This document shows, piece after piece, positions 15,628-24,210 of a stretch of DNA of 25,982 bases. Origin of the DNA: Candidatus Thorarchaeota archaeon (GTDB lineage: Archaea; Asgardarchaeota; Thorarchaeia; Thorarchaeales; Thorarchaeaceae); assembly GCA_030638785.1 (NCBI GenBank), contig DAOWDY010000017.1:1-25982 (forward strand), given 5' to 3'. The translations under genes were made by a program, and so were the position numbers. The notes below the pieces were generated by a model. It saw only the letters and a list, made by a program, of their open reading frames with translations. It had not been told where the DNA came from and made no database searches. Each line of letters starts with the position of its first letter. The first letter of the stretch is position 1.

Positions 15628-16293
15628 TTGGGCACATCGAGTATTGATTCATTTCACCAGCAGCTCCTAAGAGCCAAAAAGACACTAGGGAATACAGGTA
15701 AGGTACTTGATAGACTTGTTGCCGTCTTAGAACCTGCAGAACAAGCTTTGATGAGACGGGAATTTCAATCTAAGACAATTCTTGACCCAGGCCAATCTAA
15801 AGTTGTATTGTGCCTTGAAGACGAACTAGCAGAATCTCGGTCATTTAGAAAGGCTCTCTCAAAGTTAGAGGTGAAGAAACCTACTCTGGTCAAGATTCCA
15901 GATGATAGCACTTCTCGACGTACAAACCTAACTGTCGCTAAAATGATTCCATCAGAAGTATTAGCCAATTCTGAAGGTCACGTCCTTGTTGTGAATATGC
16001 AGAAAGAGTTGATGCTCAAGCAGCTGGAGAGTACAAAAGCAGTGGTCATAGGAACTCGATACTATCTCGATTTTGATAATATCATTTCTAAGATAGAACA
16101 AACTCTGCAATCGCTAGGTGTCCACGTTTTAACTGATAATGGGCTCTACGGAGGGGGAGCATTAACCTATGAGCTGGTTAGAACAATGCAGCAAAGACCA
16201 CAGTCTACTGTGGCAGAGTTAACACTCTGTAAATCCGTGGCAGATAACACCAATGTTCTTCGACGTATACTCGAGTCCCTTTTGTCGCTGTAG
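15628..16293 (+). CDS. protein of unknown function upstream of the ligase fusion
   Basis: 221 aa, not recognised. The N-terminus (SIDSFHQQLLRAKKTLGNTGKVLDRLVAVL, about 5-35) is helical. The middle alternates hydrophobic strands and charged helices (KVVLCLEDELAE; GHVLVVNMQKELM; KAVVIGTRYYLDF; LGVHVLTDNGLYGGGALTYELVR), suggesting an alpha/beta fold. The C-terminus (TLCKSVADNTNVLRRILESLL) is helical. No signal peptide or membrane segment. TTG start at 15628 with GGGTGG about 10 bases upstream; no better start is in frame. The next gene begins 9 bases after its stop, so the two are almost certainly one operon and probably one pathway or complex. Confidence 0.75.
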   Translation: MGTSSIDSFHQQLLRAKKTLGNTGKVLDRLVAVLEPAEQALMRREFQSKTILDPGQSKVVLCLEDELAESRSFRKALSKLEVKKPTLVKIPDDSTSRRTNLTVAKMIPSEVLANSEGHVLVVNMQKELMLKQLESTKAVVIGTRYYLDFDNIISKIEQTLQSLGVHVLTDNGLYGGGALTYELVRTMQQRPQSTVAELTLCKSVADNTNVLRRILESLLSL

Positions 16294-16302
16294 GTGAAAT
16301 GA

Positions 16303-19300
16303 ATGGGAGAGAGAGTAGAGATCGAACGAGAGATGCCCCTTCCATTTACACACGGTATTGAAGTTGAACTACAAGTAATCAGGAAAGATGGTTCGTGGAT
16401 TAAAGGAGTAGAGGTCCTAGAAATATTTGATCGGCTTGTGGGTAATGCGAAGACATTGTTGGATAAAAGAATCAAGAATTCTAATGTTATGTCTGTCAAG
16501 AAAAAGTATCATCACTCAACGCAGACAGAAGAAGGCGAACGAGGGTCACGAGTCGTTGTCAATTATCAAGCTCCATCTGGCGAGATGATGGATTTCACAT
16601 TAGTTGGACACGATCCTAATGTTACAAGTCTAACCTGGATTCTCGAGATTGCTACTCCCCCATGTACAACACTTGAGGAGCTAGCATGGTGGATTCAGAC
16701 TCTAATTGCTGTTTCTTACGACTCACTACCAAAAGATGCGAATGTCACTCTGATTTCCACCGGTCTGAATCCGGCCCGAGAATATCTCAAGAATTTGTCA
16801 TTTGGTGAGCATCATCATATCTTGGGTCCTGATGTTAGTGATAAGGTGAAACTGGGAGTCTACAATCTAATTAGGAATTTTATTCCCCACATTATTGCAT
16901 TAACGGTCAATTCCCCGTTCGAAAACAAGAAGGCAACTGACGAGGTCTGGGTTGACGATTCAGGCAGAACTAGGGCTCCAAAATGTAAGCGGTCCATCAG
17001 ACTCGTACGAAACACAACTCAGCTAGGGCCCACCAATGAGTTCGAACTGATTCCGTATCTAGTTGAACCTGATGTAGAGGGATTTGCTAGACATGTTAAT
17101 CGCAGTTATGCTCGAATGGTAGACATGTATCCATATACCAGACTCAACACAGTAGAACTACGTGTGTCGGATACTCAATTGTCCGTTCCTCGAAGGGTTG
17201 GTGTAGCACTCCTTCTTCAGACGATTGCACTCAAAGCAAAGAAAATGATTGAAGCTGGTCAAAAGATACCTGATGTGGGAGCAACTTCACTTGCTGCGAA
17301 TCGAGAGGCGGCTGTTGAGGCAGGTCTCTGGGGTCCCTTCAAACCTTCGGGTGGAGACCCTACGTCTGATTTCATCAAGGCATACAATCAACTGATCAAT
17401 GATGATGGTAGCCTGCATAAGAAGAAAAGGAATCGATTCATGGGAGACGCTGTAACCTCGATGCTTTACTTGCTCAGGGATGAGTTAGAAGAACTGAAGG
17501 TCATAGATAATCCGTTCATGCAACCAATTCTGGTATCAATATTTGGTAGTGAGTTCGTCAGTCCAAAGACTACAGGTGCAGACTTTCAATTGGACGTATA
17601 TGCACAATCTGAACTGAATCTTGTTGTACTTCTCCGGAAATTGTCTGAGATAACCAGAGAATGCTGTACCAATTGGCTTTACGACCCTCTTGAGGGGACA
17701 CCCCATCTTCCTACATGGTTGTGTTGGTGGAAGGGAATAGAACCAGAGATTGTGACAGATAAGGAGAGGGTCTTTGCAGGACAGAGAGCTCATTTTACCA
17801 TTTCAATTCGCAATGCTCTAACAAGGCCTGTTGCGGATTTGACACTTGCATATACAATAGAGGATTCTGAACGGCATGTCATTGAGAGGAACCTGATTCC
17901 AATTGCGAAGATAGAAGCAGGGGAGATTCATATTGAACAGATAGAATTTGATACTCAGAAAGGTATACCAGCATACAACGTTCTTGCGTCGATAGGTATC
18001 ACTGGACGAGAAGTTAAACTATCAAGTACGATTCAGACATTCTGGACTAAAGCTACAATACGACCAGCTACAACTACCATATTTGCTGATGGAGCAACAC
18101 AGATTCCTTTCTCAGGTGAAATTGAAACAAGTTATCCTGAGAGCGCTTATCTGGAAGTAAAAGTCAGTGTTGTTGCACCAGGTCGTGAGAAGATTCTGGC
18201 GGAAGTTGAACAACCTTTGTCAGTTGACCCTGGAGGTCATATTGCCTTCAAAAACAAAGACTTTCCACCATTAATTGTCCCTGACGATTTCTCAGAAGGT
18301 GTAGAACGTTGTGCCCTTAAAATCAGTCTAACTGATTCAGATGGCGAGGAGATTACAGCAACAACCTCTCGGCCTTTCTATATTGGATTTGTGAGAAAGG
18401 GACCGAAACTTGTTCTTCAATCAGAACTCAAAGATGTATATAGCCCTGGAAATATTATCTCTGGCAGTATTGAGCTGAAGCGACAGGGGCAAAGGATAAA
18501 GAAAGGATCTGAGGTGTCAATCATCTTTCAAGCTGATTCAGGTAGACGGCATCCTATAACCACTATTCCAGAAACAAAGCTAAGGAGTCACTCAGCAAAA
18601 TTTGAATGGAAAGTTCCAGCAATCCCATCCGAGAATACCGCTGAAAGAACAGGTTCGATAAAGGCTGTGCTTACTAGTGGTACGAACACTCTAACAAGTA
18701 CTCAATCACGTAGGTTTCGATTGGAACAGGTAGGAGTTAAGATCAGCATCGACTCACTAAGTGTGCCAAAGAACTCGGAGGTTGGTGCGAAGATCTCCGG
18801 TTGGCTTCGAATTCGGAGGAACACCGAAGTAGGAGAACAGGCCAATCTCTCAATAGTCTTTGTCTTTCCTGACGGAAAAGAGCACCTTGCTTTTAGTCAG
18901 CCAATGAAACAAAGCCGTAATCTCTCCATAGCTTTTGGCCCTGTTTCTATTCCGAAACCAAAAGGAAAATCTAATCCGGAAAGCGTGAATATTGAAGCTA
19001 GAGTAATGTATGGTGGGGAAGTAATAGATTCTCGAAACGAAACAATTCGACTTGATGGAGTAGATGAACCTCATTTTGTTCGATTGACATTCAGTGGAGT
19101 TCCAAGCTACGCAACACCTGATGAAACCCTTCATTCCACGTTACACATCTCAAATCTCTCAAGTGATGATCTACCATGTATGTTGGTTACAGAGCTGGAA
19201 ACAGTCAAGGGTATTGTATCCATATGGGAGAAGGAAGTTGAACTAAAAGCCAAAGAAACCGGAATGTATGCACTAAGTGTGGATATTCCCTTGACAGCGG

Positions 19301-19752
19301 AGATGAGCACAGCATACTTAACTGCCAAAGCCACTACAACAAGAGGATCCACAAGAAGCTCCAAGAGGCTTAAGATAAAGGCTGTCGAAGAGCCCCAATT
19401 CCACTTCAGATTCATGATTAAGGATACAGAGGGTGTAGAAGTTCCTGGATTGGTACCACGGGTCACTCCAGTTAAGCTCATAGTCATTGGAAATGCAAGT
19501 ACTGCCGCATTAGATGATGTCAAGATTCTACTAAGAGTTATGTCACGGAGAAAAGTAATCAAACTATTTGAAGTGAAAATCATAGATATGAGAAGAAGAG
19601 ATGACGGAGGACTCGAGGCTGAAATTCCTTGGACAACACCGAACGTTGATGTAGTGTCTGGTTTCTATCTAGAAGCACTTGTGGAACAAAAGGGACAGAT
19701 ACTTCCTGATCGTGCGGTGAATCAGACTCAGAAGCAGTTCACAGTGTATTGA
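16303..19752 (+). CDS. GCS2-type carboxylate-amine ligase fused to tandem beta-sandwich domains
   Basis: 1149 aa, no signal peptide. Residues 11-350 match the glutamate-cysteine ligase family 2 (YbdK-like) plan: PFTHGIEVELQVI (14-26), TWILEIATPP (111-120), STGLNP and FGEHHHILG (152-175), HIIALTVNSPFENKKATD (196-213), NTVELRVSDTQLSVP (282-296), NREAAVEAGLWG (333-344). A segment of about 45 residues (60-105) is extra. These enzymes activate a carboxylate with ATP and join it to an amine; YbdK itself is a weak ligase. From about 480 to the end there are roughly six beta-rich units of 105-115 residues, similar to Ig-like, CARDB or macroglobulin-type domains (repeating hints such as VFAGQRAHFTISIRN, DVYSPGNIISGSIELKR, SVPKNSEVGAKISGWLRI). 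ATG 16303 with GGTGA 6 bases upstream. Substrates are unknown. Confidence 0.85.
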   Translation: MGERVEIEREMPLPFTHGIEVELQVIRKDGSWIKGVEVLEIFDRLVGNAKTLLDKRIKNSNVMSVKKKYHHSTQTEEGERGSRVVVNYQAPSGEMMDFTLVGHDPNVTSLTWILEIATPPCTTLEELAWWIQTLIAVSYDSLPKDANVTLISTGLNPAREYLKNLSFGEHHHILGPDVSDKVKLGVYNLIRNFIPHIIALTVNSPFENKKATDEVWVDDSGRTRAPKCKRSIRLVRNTTQLGPTNEFELIPYLVEPDVEGFARHVNRSYARMVDMYPYTRLNTVELRVSDTQLSVPRRVGVALLLQTIALKAKKMIEAGQKIPDVGATSLAANREAAVEAGLWGPFKPSGGDPTSDFIKAYNQLINDDGSLHKKKRNRFMGDAVTSMLYLLRDELEELKVIDNPFMQPILVSIFGSEFVSPKTTGADFQLDVYAQSELNLVVLLRKLSEITRECCTNWLYDPLEGTPHLPTWLCWWKGIEPEIVTDKERVFAGQRAHFTISIRNALTRPVADLTLAYTIEDSERHVIERNLIPIAKIEAGEIHIEQIEFDTQKGIPAYNVLASIGITGREVKLSSTIQTFWTKATIRPATTTIFADGATQIPFSGEIETSYPESAYLEVKVSVVAPGREKILAEVEQPLSVDPGGHIAFKNKDFPPLIVPDDFSEGVERCALKISLTDSDGEEITATTSRPFYIGFVRKGPKLVLQSELKDVYSPGNIISGSIELKRQGQRIKKGSEVSIIFQADSGRRHPITTIPETKLRSHSAKFEWKVPAIPSENTAERTGSIKAVLTSGTNTLTSTQSRRFRLEQVGVKISIDSLSVPKNSEVGAKISGWLRIRRNTEVGEQANLSIVFVFPDGKEHLAFSQPMKQSRNLSIAFGPVSIPKPKGKSNPESVNIEARVMYGGEVIDSRNETIRLDGVDEPHFVRLTFSGVPSYATPDETLHSTLHISNLSSDDLPCMLVTELETVKGIVSIWEKEVELKAKETGMYALSVDIPLTAEMSTAYLTAKATTTRGSTRSSKRLKIKAVEEPQFHFRFMIKDTEGVEVPGLVPRVTPVKLIVIGNASTAALDDVKILLRVMSRRKVIKLFEVKIIDMRRRDDGGLEAEIPWTTPNVDVVSGFYLEALVEQKGQILPDRAVNQTQKQFTVY

Positions 19753-19774
19753 TGTTCTATGTGCATATATATTA

Positions 19775-19799
19775 TACGGCCGTAAAATACCCCGTTTTT
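19775..19799 (+). terminator. possible T-run terminator after the ligase gene
   Basis: The palindrome TACGGCCGTA (19775-19784) is followed by AAATACCCCGTTTTT; the stem is short. The T-run alone would suit an archaeal terminator. Confidence 0.35.
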
Positions 19800-20027
19800 G
19801 ATTATCAGACCTGAAAAGGGTGATTTTTGGCTGTAGAAGTATCAAAATCGGCGATGGTAAGTTCGGCAATATATGCAGTCCCTTGCAAAGGTATAATAGG
19901 GGTAGCCCGAGCCCTCGGTATTAATCGGAGCAACCTATCAACTCCTGATATACAATCATAGAATAATAATCCAATCGACTAAGGTCAGCGAAATCATTGA
20001 AGCTAGTAAGAACAAGGATGTGATAAA

Positions 20028-20957
20028 ATGTTGGAGTTGCTGTTTCACCCAGTCATCTCAGGGCTAATCATAATGGCTATCATTGGAGCGTTAGCTTACA
20101 GAGCCCATTTTGTCGATGTTTCTGGTCTTATCGGTGCCTTTGTTATTGGCTTTACCGTATGGTATACGGGCGGTGTTGCAGCATTCACTATAATTTTGTT
20201 CTTCTTCTTTAGTTCAGGAATGGCAACAAAATACAAGTATAAAGCAAAAGCCAAGGTGAACCTCGCTCAGGAGGGAAAGGGTAAGCGTTCATGGAAGAAT
20301 GTCTTTGGAAGTGGACTCATTCCAATGATCTTCTCTATTGGTATCTACATAACAAAACCAGGTGTCTTGGTGGCATCAATTGATCCCTTCTGGTCATTTG
20401 CTATGTTTGGAGGTTTCATTGGAGCCATAGCAACAACAGCTGCAGATACACTTGCAAGCGAGATTGGAGTCTTCAGCAAAAGTAAGCCCCGATTGATTAC
20501 TAATCTTAGGAGGAAGGTTCCTCGCGGCACAATTGGTGCAGTTTCACTCCTTGGAGAAGCAGTTGCAGTACTTGCCGGAGTTTTCATTGGTACAATTGCG
20601 CTCCTGTTTGCATTTCTAGCTCCAGGTTGGATACCAATCTATAACATAGAACAACTAATCATGATCTTTCCATTAGCGATTTTAACTGCCTTTATGGGAT
20701 GCAATCTTGATAGCTTGATTGGAGCTATTGTACAGAACAGATTTGTCTGTGAGATATGTGGAGCTATAGTCGATAAGGAATTCCATTGCGATTACGAAAC
20801 GAAGTACGTTGGCGGATACAAGAGCTTTACGAATATGCACGTTAACTTCGGATCATCTGGAATGGGAGCAACATTGGGAATCGTGCTAGGTGCGGGTTTA
20901 TTTGTCTGGATTCTTGGAGGTCTTTTCTTCTGGATACTTGCATCTTCAAGTAATTAG
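20028..20957 (+). CDS. DUF92 family integral membrane protein (TMEM19/VTE6-like)
   Basis: Multi-pass membrane protein of the DUF92 family, whose plant member VTE6 is a phytyl-phosphate kinase; a role in polyprenyl-phosphate metabolism is possible here, but unproven. Visible landmarks: DVSGLIGAFVIGF (30-42), FFFFSSGMATKYKYKAKAK (57-75), FGSGLIPMIF, AFLGAIAT-type GGFIGAIATTAADTLASEIG (128-147), KPRLITNLRRKVPRGTIGAVSLLGE (split across 153-177). A Cys/His cluster, CEICGAIVDKEFHC, lies at about 241-254, as in related proteins, and may bind zinc. ATG 20028, preceded by GGATGTGAT. A TATA-like GATATACAA lies near 19948. It converges on the next gene with a 12-base gap. Confidence 0.88.
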   Translation: MLELLFHPVISGLIIMAIIGALAYRAHFVDVSGLIGAFVIGFTVWYTGGVAAFTIILFFFFSSGMATKYKYKAKAKVNLAQEGKGKRSWKNVFGSGLIPMIFSIGIYITKPGVLVASIDPFWSFAMFGGFIGAIATTAADTLASEIGVFSKSKPRLITNLRRKVPRGTIGAVSLLGEAVAVLAGVFIGTIALLFAFLAPGWIPIYNIEQLIMIFPLAILTAFMGCNLDSLIGAIVQNRFVCEICGAIVDKEFHCDYETKYVGGYKSFTNMHVNFGSSGMGATLGIVLGAGLFVWILGGLFFWILASSSN

Positions 20958-20969
20958 AGCTTACAAGAC

Positions 20970-22298
20970 TTATTCATTTTCAATTTCTATTGCTTTGATT
21001 GCAGCCTCTCTAGGTGAGAAACCTTTTGTTAGCCAAACTAGAAGATTGTTTGAAAATACATCTGACATCTCCGAATTCTTTATGCTTGCTGGTTTTGATA
21101 AGGGCAGAGATCCTGTTTCATGAATTGTATATGATGCCGCAGAATCTCGAATAATTATTGTGGTCGCAGTGTAGTTACGAATTGTTTGAATGATACCCTT
21201 TCTGAGTGACTTCTTCAGATATCTCCATGCGCGATGAGACAGTATGAGCGCATCGATTTGGTTAAGGATTGAACCTAGCTGGTCAAGACCTCTCTCAAGA
21301 TATGGAACCGAACATCTGTAAACCACTGGGATGTTTTTACTGCGTGCATATGCGCTGATTGCTGCTGCAACCTCGGTAAACACTTCTCCAATGTAAACTG
21401 CTTTTGTATTTTCAAGCTTAGACCAAGGAACTTGAGAAGGGGACGTGATTGAAAGGGCAGAATTTGGACTAATTCCGATCAATGAACGAGATCCTTTCTG
21501 GTCTTCAATCAGAATTGTTTCATTCGTATTCTTATCATCCTCAACTGAAACGTTCGTGATGTCGATATTTCTCTGAATCAGATCAGATAGGAGGTTCCAT
21601 CCATCTTGGTCATTTCCAACTGCTGAAACCAGTGACACACTATATCCTGAATCTGCAAGGCTATTGGCAAGTGCAATAGTTGGGCCACCAGGGAACCGAA
21701 CAGGTTTTTCGCAGCTAGTGCTATCATTTGGACTTGGTATTTTTGTACATTCAACATGAGTATAGTATGCTGAGGCTCCGATGATCAAGAAATCCGGTTT
21801 TTCAAAAGTTGTGGAATCGCTTAGTAATGCATTTGCACGTGCTTTTGTGAAAATGTCAAATAAAGTCGAGCTAGTAATATCTTGCTCCTTGAATAAGGAG
21901 ACAATGTGAGTAAGATAATCCTCAAGAAGATAGGATGTAAGTTCATGAACGTCAGAAGGTACTCCTTCAAAGAATACTCGAGCTAAACTCCACCCGGTTT
22001 TAGTTAATTCGTGAAAGACCACACGTTTTCCTTGATTGATAGTTGTACCAGTGGTGACCAGTCCGGACTTGTTCAAAGCAGTAAGGTATGAAAGTATGCT
22101 CTTATTGGAGTGTGGTAAATTTTCAACAAGGTCACGCTGTAAGACTCTCCCGCCTTTATCAAAACTTGAAAGGACAGCTGATGCCACTTTTGAAGCAAGA
22201 ATTGTTTTAATGAATTTGTGTTTCTCTTCAAGTTCTTTAGGAAGGAACACAAGATAGGGTAATAGATGCGCATTCGGGTTCATCTGAAAAGGCTCCAT
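20970..22298 (-). CDS. winged-helix / PfkB-like fusion, probable ligand-sensing regulator
   Basis: Residues about 30-110 form a helix-turn-helix/winged-helix domain (VASAVLSSF; LQRDLVENLPHSNKSILSYLTALNKSGLV; wing GTTINQGKRVVFHELT). Residues about 170-445 form a PfkB/ribokinase-like domain with signature 1, FPGGPTIALANSLADSGYSVSLVSAVGNDQDG (split across 205-236). At signature 2 the usual DTTGAGD is replaced by IKNSEMSDVF: the catalytic Asp seems kept, but the GAG anion hole is lost. This suggests a protein that binds a sugar or nucleoside without efficient phosphorylation and uses it to control DNA binding, like the ROK repressors. ATG 22298 is preferred over the TTG at 22307. It is divergent from an ECF S-component-like transporter, with a palindrome between them. 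Confidence 0.8.
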   Translation of the reverse strand: MEPFQMNPNAHLLPYLVFLPKELEEKHKFIKTILASKVASAVLSSFDKGGRVLQRDLVENLPHSNKSILSYLTALNKSGLVTTGTTINQGKRVVFHELTKTGWSLARVFFEGVPSDVHELTSYLLEDYLTHIVSLFKEQDITSSTLFDIFTKARANALLSDSTTFEKPDFLIIGASAYYTHVECTKIPSPNDSTSCEKPVRFPGGPTIALANSLADSGYSVSLVSAVGNDQDGWNLLSDLIQRNIDITNVSVEDDKNTNETILIEDQKGSRSLIGISPNSALSITSPSQVPWSKLENTKAVYIGEVFTEVAAAISAYARSKNIPVVYRCSVPYLERGLDQLGSILNQIDALILSHRAWRYLKKSLRKGIIQTIRNYTATTIIIRDSAASYTIHETGSLPLSKPASIKNSEMSDVFSNNLLVWLTKGFSPREAAIKAIEIENE

Positions 22299-22348
22299 TA
22301 TGTTCAAATACTGGTTTATCCACGCGATTAGTGTACAAACCTGCCTAT

Positions 22349-22365
22349 GTAGTTTACTAAACTAC
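22349..22365. promoter_or_regulatory. perfect palindrome, probable operator
   Basis: GTAGTTTA-C-TAAACTAC: 8-base perfect arms around one base. It lies between the divergent regulator (start 22298) and transporter gene (start about 22390). Its centre, TTTACTAAA, could serve as a TATA-like box: plus-strand transcription would then start near 22383. Bound regulator would block either promoter. Confidence 0.6.
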
Positions 22366-22389
22366 ACTGCATCAGTAGGAGTGAAGAAT

Positions 22390-23187
22390 TTGTCAGGACT
22401 ACCAAACTCGAAAGCATTTCCGTGGGTTCTCACAGGGATATTTGCAGCAATTCATACAATACTTAGTATCATTCCAGCATTCCCGGGAGTTGGAGGAGGG
22501 GCTTTATCATTAGGTATGATATCAGGACCTCTTGTTGGATTCCTCCTCGGACCTATTTACGGAACTACCTCGGTTCTCATCGGTTCGATAGTTGGGCTTT
22601 GGGCTAATCCAACTGCACCAATTCTAGGATTCTTTACAGTTATCCCACCAACAGTTGGTGCATTCGCTGCAGCAAGTATTCGAGCTAAAAAGTCAATCAC
22701 TGTACCTTTGATCATTTCATATGGAATCTTGCTATTCTTCATAGGACCTATAGGTCAAGTAACATTCTCATTTCTTTGGCTAAGTATTGTTGCGGCATTG
22801 CTAGCACTATTGATGATGATACCGAAGCTCAGAGATTCGTTTGATATCAGCACAGATGCAAAATCAATCAACCTCGTATTGTTGTTTGTTTCAATGTGGA
22901 TCCTTAGCTTTGTCGCAGTAATGGCAGATCACGCCATTGGATCTGGTATTGGTGTTTCGTATTTCCACTATGCTTTGGGATGGAATGCAGCTGATCTAGA
23001 ATTTATCTTCATGACTATTGTTCTTGTGATCTATCCTATTGAGCGTGTTGTGATGGCTACTATTCTAGCTGTGATTCTATTTGCACTTGATAGAGCACTT
23101 GCAGCAAGTGAGTTCAGACCTCCTCTAATTAGGAGGGAAACTCAGACATTTCAAGAGCTGCCAAGTGAGAGTATCGCTGAGAACTAG
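22390..23187 (+). CDS. ECF S-component-like membrane transporter
   Basis: Hydrophobic protein with about seven to eight helices. The block LSIIPAFPGVGGGALSLG followed by SGPLVGFLLGPIYGTTSVLIGSIVG resembles the substrate-specific (S) components of energy-coupling-factor vitamin transporters, which use a shared ATPase module encoded elsewhere. Specificity is not readable. The frame is open from ATG 22300, but that would start inside the divergent promoter and add a non-conserved stretch. TTG 22390 has GGAGTG 6 bases upstream and yields MSGLPNSKAFPWVLTGIF; GTG 22381 is an alternative, possibly leaderless. The divergent HTH-PfkB gene and shared palindrome suggest that the regulator's ligand is related to the cargo, perhaps a nucleoside, sugar or cofactor precursor. 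Confidence 0.7.
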   Translation: MSGLPNSKAFPWVLTGIFAAIHTILSIIPAFPGVGGGALSLGMISGPLVGFLLGPIYGTTSVLIGSIVGLWANPTAPILGFFTVIPPTVGAFAAASIRAKKSITVPLIISYGILLFFIGPIGQVTFSFLWLSIVAALLALLMMIPKLRDSFDISTDAKSINLVLLFVSMWILSFVAVMADHAIGSGIGVSYFHYALGWNAADLEFIFMTIVLVIYPIERVVMATILAVILFALDRALAASEFRPPLIRRETQTFQELPSESIAEN

Positions 23188-23302
23188 AAAAAGAAACAAG
23201 ATGGTACACAGAAGACTAGTTGAAAACTATATGGCATTAGAACGAAGCTTCATATGCTTTCACACTAGAATTAAACTCGGAACAGGGGTTTCGACACCGT
23301 TC

Positions 23303-23321
23303 AACCTAACAAGTTTAGGTT
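23303..23321 (+). repeat. inverted repeat just before the slipin SD
   Basis: AACCTAA/TTAGGTT with a 5-base loop, immediately upstream of the AGGAGT SD (23325-23330). It may be an operator or a leader hairpin; no pyrimidine tract follows, so it is unlikely to be a terminator. Confidence 0.35.
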
Positions 23322-23339
23322 TTCAGGAGTAACAAGATA

Positions 23340-24173
23340 TTGCAATTGGATGCATTTTACTTTGGTTTAACGTTCCTTCTAATAGTAATCGCCTTCTTTG
23401 TTTTGATGTTCATCGCAAGTGGCATCAAAATCTTGAAGGAATGGGAGCGAGTAGCCATTCTTCGTCTTGGTAAATTTAAGCATATTCGTGGTCCCGGACT
23501 AATATGGGTTACACCATTTCTGGACCAAGTAGCAATGAGGGTATCCCTCAGGCTTCTAACATATGCGTTCAAGACTGAACGTTCTCTAACAAAAGATAAC
23601 GTCCCAGTTGTTGTTGATGCGGTCATGTATTTCCGTGTCATCGACGTGGAGAAGGCTATTCTAAGTGTTGAGAGATATACCATCGCAGTAGAACTAGCTG
23701 CTCAGACTACTCTGCGAGAGACAACCGGTAAGGTGACTCTGGATGAGCTCTTGTCTGACAGGGATAGTATAGCTACTCACTTGCAGGAACTAATTGATGA
23801 GAAGACAGAACACTGGGGTGTTAAGGTCACAGCTGTAGAGATCCGTGATGTTGTGATTCCAACCCAACTGCAGGATGCAATGAGCAGAGAGGCTCAGGCT
23901 GAGAGGGAGCGCCGTGCACGAATTACTCTTGCACAGGCAGAACTTGAGGCATCTGAAGCAATGCTGAAAGCTGCTCAGACCTATGAGAAATCACCAGCTG
24001 GTATGACTCTTCGTACTTGGAACATCATGCAAGAGATTAGCAAGAACGCGAATCTGATTATCATGGTGCCTACCAACATTCCAGAGGTGGGAAGCACTGC
24101 TGGAATTGCAGCTGCCATGCAGGCAGGAACTGGAGGACTCAAAGTTCCAAAGAACAAGGGCACGGACACGTAA
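23340..24173 (+). CDS. slipin (stomatin/SPFH-domain membrane protein)
   Basis: One N-terminal membrane helix (about 6-28), then an SPFH/band-7 domain: EWERVAILRLGKFKHIRGPGL (split across 34-54), ERSLTKDNVPVVVDAVMYFRV (80-100), LRETTGKVTLDELLSDRD (125-142), VEIRDVVIPTQLQDAMSREAQAERERRARI (166-195), followed by an Ala/Glu-rich coiled coil (197-215) and IMVPTNIPEV (241-250). All are typical slipin motifs. These proteins form ring-like membrane scaffolds and usually pair with NfeD, which is the next gene here (37-base gap). TTG start at 23340 with AGGAGT 9 bases upstream. Length 277 is normal. Confidence 0.93.
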   Translation: MQLDAFYFGLTFLLIVIAFFVLMFIASGIKILKEWERVAILRLGKFKHIRGPGLIWVTPFLDQVAMRVSLRLLTYAFKTERSLTKDNVPVVVDAVMYFRVIDVEKAILSVERYTIAVELAAQTTLRETTGKVTLDELLSDRDSIATHLQELIDEKTEHWGVKVTAVEIRDVVIPTQLQDAMSREAQAERERRARITLAQAELEASEAMLKAAQTYEKSPAGMTLRTWNIMQEISKNANLIIMVPTNIPEVGSTAGIAAAMQAGTGGLKVPKNKGTDT

Positions 24174-24210
24174 TGACCCCGATGTTCCAGAATAATTGGA
24201 GTTAATGAAC

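Noticed and set aside
19792..19856. Imperfect inverted repeat (CCGTTTTTGAT ... ATCAAAATCGG) downstream of the ligase gene
   Set aside because: The arms are AT-rich, imperfect and about 45 bases apart, so no stable structure or function can be argued beyond the T-run.
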